Assembly (NCBI GenBank): GCA_001789355.1
Contig: MFZI01000005.1
Location: forward strand, 1-5,933
Reading direction: 5' to 3'
Length of the DNA: 5,933 bases
Source of the DNA: Candidatus Roizmanbacteria bacterium RIFCSPHIGHO2_01_FULL_39_8
GTDB lineage: Bacteria > Patescibacteriota > Microgenomatia > UBA1406 > GWC2-37-13
A model generated the notes under the pieces. The model was not told the origin of the DNA, did no database searches, and was given only the letters and a program-made list of their open reading frames with translations. Both the position numbers and the translations under genes were made by a program. Every line of letters starts with the position of its first letter. Within the stretch, counting starts at the first letter, position 1. Positions 1-5,029 of the stretch are shown here, one piece after another.

Positions 1-1
1 C

Positions 2-242
2 AGTTACTTGGGTAACATTTCTAAATCTAGCAACGTACCTGTAGATTTTTACCTTTAGTAACGTTATTGACCTTGCAATTCGTAGAGATATTTATAAAGA
101 AGTTTATAAAAATTTAAACTATAATACCAACAAATTTCTCTTAACACATAATTTGATTCATCACGCTTATTCTTATAACCGTTCGGGTAATAACAGAAAT
201 GAAAGCGTCATTAAATTATACGAGTTATATGGTAATAAGTAA
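2..242 (+). pseudogene. 3' end of an unrecognised gene, apparently frameshifted or interrupted
   Basis: Two overlapping reading frames look protein-like. Frame 2 reads SYLGNISKSSNVPVDFYL from position 2 and stops at TAG 56-58. Frame 3 is closed by TAG at 42-44, then stays open from 45 and ends at TAA 240-242; it reads TFSNVIDLAIRRDIYKEVYK and, near its end, SVIKLYELYGNK. The frame 3 stretch has no ATG or GTG start and no Shine-Dalgarno sequence, so it is more likely the tail of a gene begun upstream than a new gene. Joining frame 2 to frame 3 at the T-rich stretch around 45-56 gives one continuous product of about 80 residues, which suggests a single frameshift (a real mutation or an assembly error). 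I do not recognise the family. The composition is rich in Asn, Tyr, Ile and Lys, with no membrane segment. The coding reading is plausible but uncertain. Confidence 0.35.
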
Positions 243-260
243 CAGGAGTTACGCAGTTAG

Positions 261-358
261 CCGTCATCGCGAGTCTCGACGTAACGTCGGGACGTGGCGA
301 TCTCAGATGAGATTGCTTCGCTTCGTCGAGTCAGACTCGACTTCGCTCGCAATGACAG
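261..358. repeat. Cloverleaf-like palindromic element, 98 bp
   Basis: The ends are imperfect inverted repeats: CCGTCATCGCGAG (261-273) pairs with CTCGCAATGACAG (346-358) at 11 of 13 positions. Three further hairpins sit inside: 274-281 with 285-292 (8 pairs, loop TAA), 297-305 with 308-316 (9 pairs including one G-T, very tight turn), and 325-331 with 335-341 (7 pairs, loop CAG). A folded strand would be a four-way, cloverleaf-like structure. The GTCATTGCGAG-type end matches the end class of the element at 5589-5689, so both probably belong to one family of dispersed, non-coding palindromic repeats (REP/MITE-like). No transposase is nearby. No T-run follows the hairpins, so it is not a classical intrinsic terminator, although it could protect or attenuate transcripts between the gene tail before it and the CDS at 401. 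Confidence 0.8.
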
Positions 359-400
359 TCTAAACTAAAATTAACCGCGTAACTTCTGAAGTAAACCAAA

Positions 401-1642
401 ATGTACGATTTAATCTTAAAAAAATTAGAAAAGAAGGATAAACCGATCGACGTGATTGTCGTGGGGTTGGGATTTATGGGGTTTGGATTTGTATCGGTAG
501 TCAATAGGCTTAAAAATTTGCGAATCCCTCTCGTCATCACCCGAAGGCCTGACGAAGCGAAAGTATTTTTGGAAAAAAAAGGATATAAAGCGGTCGCCGA
601 AGATAACCCGGCAAGAATAAAAGACCTGGCAGACAAAGGCTATATCTGTGTCAGCGATAATCTTGATTTAATAAAACAGTACGAGAATGAGATAGTGATT
701 GAGATGACCGGCACCGTAGCTTACGGAACAGAAGCGGCGCTCAAAATTTTAGAAGCGGGAAAACAGCTTGTCACGATGAATCCGGAACTTCAGGCGACGG
801 TCGGGACAGAGTTAAAAAAGATAGCGGATCAGAAGGGTTTGGTCATCACCGATGTCTATGGCGATCAGCCTGGAAGCCTGTCTCGGCTTATCGGGAACGC
901 GAAGATGATGGGTTTCAAACCCCTGATTGCGGGCAATATGAAGCGGTATATGGATAAGTATGCCACCCAAGAAAAGATGAAGCCTTGGGCAGATGATAAA
1001 GGACTGGCAGTGAAGCAGACAGTATCTTTTACCGACGGAACAAAACAATCCATAGAGATGAATCTAGTCTCCAATTATTTCGGGATGAAAATCCTCAAAC
1101 CCGGGATGATGGGACCGCGAATCGAAGATTTTCACCAGGCTATACCGGCTTTTGCTGGTGAAAATATTCCCCCGGAAGGAGTCGTTGACTATGTCATCGG
1201 ATTAAAGCTTTTCCCGGGAGTATTTGTCATAGCCGAACACACAGACCCACATCAGCAAAAGTATCTTCGCTATCTCAATATGGGCGAAGGACCCCGCTAT
1301 GTTCTTTTTGACGCATATCACCTTACCCATCTTGAGGTTCCGATGACGATTGCGCAGGTCGCATTGTTTAAACAAGAGGTCATCAATAACGGCCTTAATC
1401 CGACGACAAAAACAGCAGCGATGGCAAAGTTCGATCTTAAGAAAGGTCAAAAGTTAGATGGAATTGGAGGAGATACGGTCTATGGACAGATTTATCTTGA
1501 GAATGAAAGCAAAGATTATCTGCCGGTTGGTTTGTCTTATGACGCTGTCGTGAAAAGAGACATTCCTCAAGACCAGCCTATAAAATTCTCCGATGTTGAA
1601 CTTCCAAAAAACGCCGCAACAAAACTTCTTGGTTTAGTATAA
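401..1642 (+). CDS. NAD(P)-dependent oxidoreductase with C-terminal SAF domain (COG4091, DXR-like/homoserine dehydrogenase-like)
   Basis: The 413-residue product is a probable cytosolic dehydrogenase. Residues about 15-150 form an N-terminal Rossmann domain with the nucleotide-binding motif VVGLGFMGFG (glycines 22, 24, 27) after a beta strand; the stretch VIEMTG near residue 100 fits the next strands. The middle part, including TDVYGDQPGSLSRLI (about 150-165) and an EDFHQAIPAF segment, resembles the catalytic region of the DRL-like family. The last 60 or so residues, with VKRDIPQDQPIKFSDVELP, match a SAF domain. The length is typical. Known members include Brucella DRL, an alternative deoxyxylulose-phosphate reductoisomerase of the MEP isoprenoid pathway, but most of the family has no assigned substrate, so the reaction here is open. 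ATG 401 is the first sensible start; only a weak GAAG lies about 9 nt upstream. It leads the plus-strand cluster, 7 nt ahead of the MNT gene, and looks more G+C-rich than the genes that follow. Confidence 0.85.
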   Translation: MYDLILKKLEKKDKPIDVIVVGLGFMGFGFVSVVNRLKNLRIPLVITRRPDEAKVFLEKKGYKAVAEDNPARIKDLADKGYICVSDNLDLIKQYENEIVIEMTGTVAYGTEAALKILEAGKQLVTMNPELQATVGTELKKIADQKGLVITDVYGDQPGSLSRLIGNAKMMGFKPLIAGNMKRYMDKYATQEKMKPWADDKGLAVKQTVSFTDGTKQSIEMNLVSNYFGMKILKPGMMGPRIEDFHQAIPAFAGENIPPEGVVDYVIGLKLFPGVFVIAEHTDPHQQKYLRYLNMGEGPRYVLFDAYHLTHLEVPMTIAQVALFKQEVINNGLNPTTKTAAMAKFDLKKGQKLDGIGGDTVYGQIYLENESKDYLPVGLSYDAVVKRDIPQDQPIKFSDVELPKNAATKLLGLV

Positions 1643-1649
1643 TTATTTT

Positions 1650-1970
1650 ATGGCATACAAACAGCTTCAAAATAAAATTCAGACAATCGTTAATCAAATA
1701 GTGAAAAAATATCACCCAGAAAAAATTATCCTTTTTGGATCTCTCGTAGCTGGTAAAACTCATAAGTGGAGTGATGCTGATCTTGTCGTAGTCAAATCCA
1801 CAAATAAAAAATTTTCTGACAGAATTGGTGAAGTATCTTCTATAGTTGATCATGATCTACCAATTGATTTTTTGGTCTATACTCCTAATGAATTTGCGAA
1901 GATGTCAAGTTCAAACTACTTTATGAGAGATGAAATATTAAAAAAAGGAAAAGTGCTTTATGAACAATAA
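1650..1970 (+). CDS. MNT-type nucleotidyltransferase, antitoxin-like partner of the downstream HEPN
   Basis: This is a 106-residue minimal nucleotidyltransferase of the Pol beta superfamily. The strand-turn motif FGSLVAGKTHKWSDAD shows the full GSX10DXD signature: Gly30-Ser31, Asp42 and Asp44. A third acidic residue, Asp73 in PIDFLVYT, completes the expected metal-binding triad, so it is likely catalytically competent. Proteins of this class pair with HEPN proteins; in studied pairs the MNT protein transfers AMP to the HEPN toxin and silences it. The gene begins 7 nt after the oxidoreductase stop with no clear ribosome binding site, which suggests translation coupled to that gene. Its end overlaps the next CDS by 11 nt. 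Whether this pair acts as a toxin-antitoxin system is inference; an older view regards such proteins as nucleotide- or substrate-modifying units. Confidence 0.88.
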   Translation: MAYKQLQNKIQTIVNQIVKKYHPEKIILFGSLVAGKTHKWSDADLVVVKSTNKKFSDRIGEVSSIVDHDLPIDFLVYTPNEFAKMSSSNYFMRDEILKKGKVLYEQ

Positions 1971-2364
1971 AAACCAATCTATAAAAGAATGGTTATTTTT
2001 CGCAACCTCAGATATTAAAAGCGCTGAGGCTTCATTTAAAGCAAATATACATCACAACGCATGTTTTCACTCCCATCAAGCTGCAGAAAAAACACTAAAA
2101 GCTTTGTACATCCATCAAAATCAAATAATTCCAAAAGTTCATGACTTACTTTATTTGCTAAATAAATCTAAAAATAAAGAGAAATTGCTTGGACTAAAAA
2201 AAGAACTAAATTTTTTAAATCAGTTTTACATTCCGACGCGTTATCCAGATGTTTTACCAGGGAGTCTTCCTGAAGGCTTACCGGATAAAAAAGACGCTCA
2301 AAAAGCTATAAAATATGCTAAAGAAATAGTGAATTTTATTAATAAAACGCTTCTTAAATTGTGA
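1960..2364 (+). CDS. HEPN domain protein (COG2250/PF05168 type)
   Basis: A 134-residue all-helical protein. It has the family core HNACFHSHQAAEKTLKALY (residues about 32-50, with Gln40, Glu43 and Lys44), then KVHDLLYLL (His61-Asp62) and the late motif YIPTRYPD (Tyr90 to Asp97), all characteristic of the HEPN family that travels with MNT nucleotidyltransferases. No RX4-6H motif, the catalytic signature of HEPN ribonucleases, is present: the only arginine is in the TRYPD segment and no histidine follows it. It may therefore be a non-nuclease HEPN that binds a nucleotide or partner. The start at 1960 lies inside the MNT gene (11-nt overlap) and has AAGGA at 1945-1949, 10 nt upstream. The stop overlaps the GTG start of the next gene. 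Confidence 0.87.
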   Translation: MNNKNQSIKEWLFFATSDIKSAEASFKANIHHNACFHSHQAAEKTLKALYIHQNQIIPKVHDLLYLLNKSKNKEKLLGLKKELNFLNQFYIPTRYPDVLPGSLPEGLPDKKDAQKAIKYAKEIVNFINKTLLKL

Positions 2365-3380
2365 GAAAAGTCAAATTTGCTGTTTTTGGGGCAGGATTTT
2401 GGGCGAAGTATCAAATTGTAGGCTGGAAAGAATTAAAAGAAGCAGAACTTGTAGCAATTTATAATCGTACTCGATCGAAAGCAGAGAAGTTGGCGCGTGA
2501 ATTTAAAATTCCTCGCATATACGATAACCCTCACCAACTATTTAAAAAAGAAAAATTAGATTTTGTCGATATTATTACCGACGTCTCTACTCATAAAAAA
2601 TTTGTTTTGCTGGCGGCGGAAAATAAAGTACCAGTCATTTGTCAAAAACCAATGGCTCCTACTTATGAAGAAGCAAAATTAATGGTATCGGCGTGCAAAA
2701 AAGCAAAAACCCCTTTTTTTGTGCATGAAAACTGGCGTTGGCAGACTCCTATAAGAGCTCTTAAGAGTGAAATGCAAAGAGGAGCGATTGGAAAAATTTT
2801 TCGTGCAAGAATTAGCTACTGCAACAGTTTTCCGGTATTTAAAAATCAACCGTTTCTTAAAAACTTAAAACAATTCATCCTTACTGATATGGGAACTCAT
2901 ATTTTAGACGTTGCGCGTTTTTTGTTCGGAGAAGCAGAGAGTATCTATTGTCAAATCGCTTCGGTTACGCCTGGGATCAAAGGTGAAGACGTCGCAACTT
3001 TGAGTATGAAAATGAAGAGCGGAAGCCATTGTTTGGTTGAGATGTCATACGCATCTATATTGGAGCATGAAAAGTTTCCCCAAACATTTATCGTAGTTGA
3101 AGGAGAAAAAGGATCGATAGAATTGACCAAAGACTATTGGATTAGAATAACTACTAAAGAGGGAACTAAAGCAAAACAACATGCGCCAAAAATTTATTCT
3201 TGGGTAGATCCCAAGTACGCTGTTGTTCAATCGAGCATTGTGGACGCCAACAGAAATTTTCTCGAATATTTTCAAGGAAAAAGATCTGTTGAGACAACTG
3301 GTGAAGATAATTTAAAAACTCTCCAGTTAGTTTATTCTGCTTATGAATCAGCCAAGACAAACTCCGTAATTAAAATGTAA
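2361..3380 (+). CDS. Gfo/Idh/MocA family oxidoreductase
   Basis: A 339-residue NAD(P)-dependent dehydrogenase of the glucose-fructose oxidoreductase/inositol dehydrogenase type. The N-terminal Rossmann fold (about 1-120) starts with FAVFGAGFWA (Gly10, Gly12, Ala15). The family EKP motif appears as CQKP (residues 94-97), keeping the Lys96 expected to be catalytic but with Gln for Glu. VHENWRWQ (about 121-128) follows, and DMGTHILDVARFLFGE (from Asp176, His180) is the C-terminal domain motif that lines the active site. The length is standard. Substrates in this family are mostly sugars, sugar nucleotides or cyclitols; which one cannot be told. The start is GTG at 2361, overlapping the HEPN stop by 4 nt (GTGA), so translation is probably coupled. 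No Shine-Dalgarno sequence is obvious. It ends 2 nt from the stop codon of the opposing gene. Confidence 0.88.
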   Translation: MRKVKFAVFGAGFWAKYQIVGWKELKEAELVAIYNRTRSKAEKLAREFKIPRIYDNPHQLFKKEKLDFVDIITDVSTHKKFVLLAAENKVPVICQKPMAPTYEEAKLMVSACKKAKTPFFVHENWRWQTPIRALKSEMQRGAIGKIFRARISYCNSFPVFKNQPFLKNLKQFILTDMGTHILDVARFLFGEAESIYCQIASVTPGIKGEDVATLSMKMKSGSHCLVEMSYASILEHEKFPQTFIVVEGEKGSIELTKDYWIRITTKEGTKAKQHAPKIYSWVDPKYAVVQSSIVDANRNFLEYFQGKRSVETTGEDNLKTLQLVYSAYESAKTNSVIKM

Positions 3381-3382
3381 CT

Positions 3383-3772
3383 TTATTTCTTTAAATATTT
3401 TTCAACCGATAATATAAGTTTTTTGACGAAGGGAACAAACTGCTTAGCTGATCTGTAAACTTCCCTCGCTACTACTTCCTTATATGTGTGAACGGTAAGA
3501 TTTCGATCCTTTAAAAAATCGAACCAAGCTTTGGGATCATCTATAATTCCAAGCTTAGCAGCTTCTCTGAATACATTTTTAGGACCGTAAACATCAAGTT
3601 TGTTTTCATTCACAATTGTTTGCATTATTTTCCAACAGAGCTCAAATGTGAATTCAAATCTTTGGATTGAGGCATCTTGATTAATAATATTTGATGAAGG
3701 AAGCTTAACTGCTTCTTGTAATCGAGAGAATACCTTGATTAGGTCTTTATATTGAGCTTCAAGTTTTGTCAT
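3383..3772 (-). CDS. HepT-type HEPN protein (HI0074/nucleotidyltransferase substrate-binding family)
   Basis: A 129-residue helical protein. The segment SIQRFEFTFELCWKIMQ (residues 35-51) is the hallmark of the HI0074 family (PF08780). Near residue 90, RNLTVHTY matches RX4HXY exactly: Arg90, His95 and Tyr97. In studied HepT toxins Arg and His form the ribonuclease site, and the tyrosine two residues after the histidine is AMPylated by the cognate MNT protein, which neutralises the toxin. All three residues are kept, so this is a good candidate for an active HepT. Its ATG overlaps the MNT stop by 1 nt (TAATG), so the two are translationally coupled with the antitoxin-like protein made first. 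It is the last gene of the minus-strand cluster. Toxicity here is inferred from family knowledge, not shown. Confidence 0.88.
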   Translation of the reverse strand: MTKLEAQYKDLIKVFSRLQEAVKLPSSNIINQDASIQRFEFTFELCWKIMQTIVNENKLDVYGPKNVFREAAKLGIIDDPKAWFDFLKDRNLTVHTYKEVVAREVYRSAKQFVPFVKKLILSVEKYLKK

Positions 3773-4065
3773 TAATTTAGATATATAATTTTTTGTTTTG
3801 CGACACTTCTAAATCTACTTGATACTTCAGTAAAATTAACTACATCAATAGTAAAAGGTATATCAGACTCTTCTAAAGCTTCTTTTAAATCTTCAATTAT
3901 AAGTGCTGGAATTTTTCTTTTGCTTTCAATGCCCAGATCAATATCACTGAATTTTCTATGCTCCCCGATTGCTCTTGAACCAAAGATAAATATTTTATCC
4001 CTTTTTGGATCAAGATAGTGAAAAACTATTTTTTTGATTTCTCTGGTTGTTTTCTGATCTAACAT
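3772..4065 (-). CDS. MntA-type minimal nucleotidyltransferase, partner of the HepT-like protein
   Basis: The product is 97 residues long and belongs to the HI0073/MntA group of minimal Pol beta-type nucleotidyltransferases. FGSRAIGEHRKFSDIDLGIE contains a complete GSX10DXD motif (Gly29-Ser30, Asp41, Asp43), and Asp74 in FTIDVVNF supplies the third carboxylate. The likely job is to transfer AMP from ATP to the tyrosine of the HepT-like protein encoded immediately downstream. The gene starts only 2 nt after the PIG-L stop (TAA, AT, ATG on the minus strand) and lacks a recognisable ribosome binding site, so it is probably read by re-initiating ribosomes. It shares little beyond the motif with the MNT at 1650-1970, so the two pairs are not a recent duplication. 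Confidence 0.88.
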   Translation of the reverse strand: MLDQKTTREIKKIVFHYLDPKRDKIFIFGSRAIGEHRKFSDIDLGIESKRKIPALIIEDLKEALEESDIPFTIDVVNFTEVSSRFRSVAKQKIIYLN

Positions 4066-4067
4066 AT

Positions 4068-4856
4068 TTATATTTTAGCATAGAAGGTTTCAGGAATCAT
4101 ATCTGGTAAACTTTTGGGGAAAAGGGCGGGGATCTGGGTTTTGTAGCCTAAAATGAGTTCGCGTTTTTTTTCTAAATTCTTATCCCAGGTAAAGCTTTTC
4201 AGTTCCCTCTTCTTAATAAAACCTTCGGCTGTATTTCCCCGATTGATATAGGGATAGTCTGTCCAGAAAATCAGATTAGCACCGAACAGTTGTTTGCAGA
4301 TATTTATTACTATTACATGATCAACGTGATTGCCAATGGCAAGGGGACAAAAGACAACGCTTTGCTTGAAACTTGAAACGTGAAACGTGAAACTTTGAAA
4401 CACTTTTTTTATATCCGAAATCATTAATTTATCTTCTTCGACGATCCTACCGGACATGAAATTGCGACCGAGGGGATAAAGATGGATAAACTCCGGTAAG
4501 AGTCTTCCTAAAAATTTTTCAATTTGACTGGGGTTTTGTTTTTTCCTCCAAGCTACGTCAATTAATCCTAGGTGTTTATAATTTACATTTACTTTTTTAC
4601 AAACGGTTTCGTCTTCTTTCCTTCGGTCCTCAAAAAAAATATCAGCGTCGGAATAACCGCAGATTTTCATGAATTTTCTGCAAAATCTTGTATATGGCTT
4701 CGGGCTCGCTTCTGTAAAGACAGTTAGTATATCGACTTTTGTTTTATCCGAAAGATATGAGATTAGACTACCAGCCGATAAAATTGCATCGTCCAGGTGT
4801 GGAGAGATGAAGTAGCAGGGAAGTTTTTCATTTACAATTTTTGTTAGTAAATCCAT
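4068..4856 (-). CDS. PIG-L family deacetylase (LmbE-like)
   Basis: A 262-residue predicted zinc-dependent deacetylase. The metal-site motif PHLDDAILSAG starts at residue 19 (His20, Asp22, Asp23), the family's PHPDDE-like signature, and GNHVDH (175-180) supplies the second metal motif with His177 and His180. By comparison with MshB and LmbE, His20, Asp23 and His180 should bind zinc, with Asp22 as general base. Members remove acetyl groups from N-acetylglucosamine-containing lipids, pseudodisaccharides or antibiotics; the substrate here is unknown, but a sugar amide is likely. Residues 153-164 (FQSFTFHVSSFK) are encoded by a heptamer tandem repeat and look like an inserted surface loop just before the strand leading to GNHVDH. 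The start at 4856 has no convincing Shine-Dalgarno sequence. It is the first gene of the minus-strand cluster, behind a likely divergent promoter. Confidence 0.87.
   Translation of the reverse strand: MDLLTKIVNEKLPCYFISPHLDDAILSAGSLISYLSDKTKVDILTVFTEASPKPYTRFCRKFMKICGYSDADIFFEDRRKEDETVCKKVNVNYKHLGLIDVAWRKKQNPSQIEKFLGRLLPEFIHLYPLGRNFMSGRIVEEDKLMISDIKKVFQSFTFHVSSFKQSVVFCPLAIGNHVDHVIVINICKQLFGANLIFWTDYPYINRGNTAEGFIKKRELKSFTWDKNLEKKRELILGYKTQIPALFPKSLPDMIPETFYAKI
4365..4400. repeat. Heptamer tandem repeat inside the PIG-L gene, 36 bp
   Basis: On the plus strand there are five consecutive units: CTTGAAA, CTTGAAA, CGTGAAA, CGTGAAA and CTTTGAAA. Four units are 7 nt and the last is 8 nt, making 36 nt, or exactly 12 codons of the minus-strand gene (residues 153-164). 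Without the extra T the array would be 35 nt and shift the frame. It is an in-frame, low-complexity array within coding sequence. Confidence 0.85.
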
Positions 4857-4890
4857 ACATTAGAGCAGAATTATGACCTGATTTGTTATA

Positions 4891-4902
4891 GTATTATAAT
4901 AC
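4891..4902. promoter_or_regulatory. Palindromic bidirectional -10 region
   Basis: GTATTATAATAC is a perfect 12-nt palindrome, so TATAAT reads on the plus strand (4895-4900) and on the minus strand (4898-4893). On the plus strand ATGACC (4873-4878, four of six matches to TTGACA) lies 16 nt upstream. On the minus strand TTGTTT (4922-4917) lies 18 nt upstream. Predicted transcripts would give a leader of about 120 nt for the gene at 5030 and about 30 nt for the PIG-L gene. The palindrome could alternatively bind a dimeric regulator, so that one event controls both directions. This is a prediction from sequence only. Confidence 0.45.
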
Positions 4903-5017
4903 CACTCCGCCATCAAAAACAAATGAATAATAGCTACGATGTATTATACGATTAGATTATCAATGTAGGTAATACTTCCGAAGCTCTATCATATTCATTA
5001 GATAATGATTTTGAGCG

Positions 5018-5023
5018 AAGGAG
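5018..5023 (+). promoter_or_regulatory. Strong Shine-Dalgarno sequence for the DUF4038 gene
   Basis: AAGGAG ends 6 nt before ATG 5030. It is the clearest ribosome binding site in the window and fixes that start. A small possible hairpin (4995-4999 with 5004-5008) lies just upstream and does not cover it. Confidence 0.8.
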
Positions 5024-5029
5024 TATAAC

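Noticed and set aside
261..358. Palindromic element as a tRNA gene or an intrinsic terminator
   Set aside because: The fold is cloverleaf-like but lacks T-arm and D-arm consensus bases and a proper anticodon loop, and no T-run follows any hairpin.
331..636. Minus-strand frame of about 100 codons across the first palindromic element and the start of the oxidoreductase
   Set aside because: Most of it is antisense to the nucleotide-binding domain of the CDS at 401, and its beginning is repeat sequence.
812..1450. Several minus-strand frames opposite the SAF oxidoreductase
   Set aside because: They are shadows of the conserved plus-strand gene, Cys/His/Leu-rich without recognisable motifs.
4365..4400. 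Heptamer array as a small CRISPR array
   Set aside because: Units are 7-8 nt and directly adjacent with no spacers, and the array is inside a coding gene.
4923..4955. Ten-codon leader peptide (MNNSYDVLYD) in the divergent region
   Set aside because: There is no ribosome binding site and no codon pattern suggesting attenuation, and so short a frame is expected by chance.
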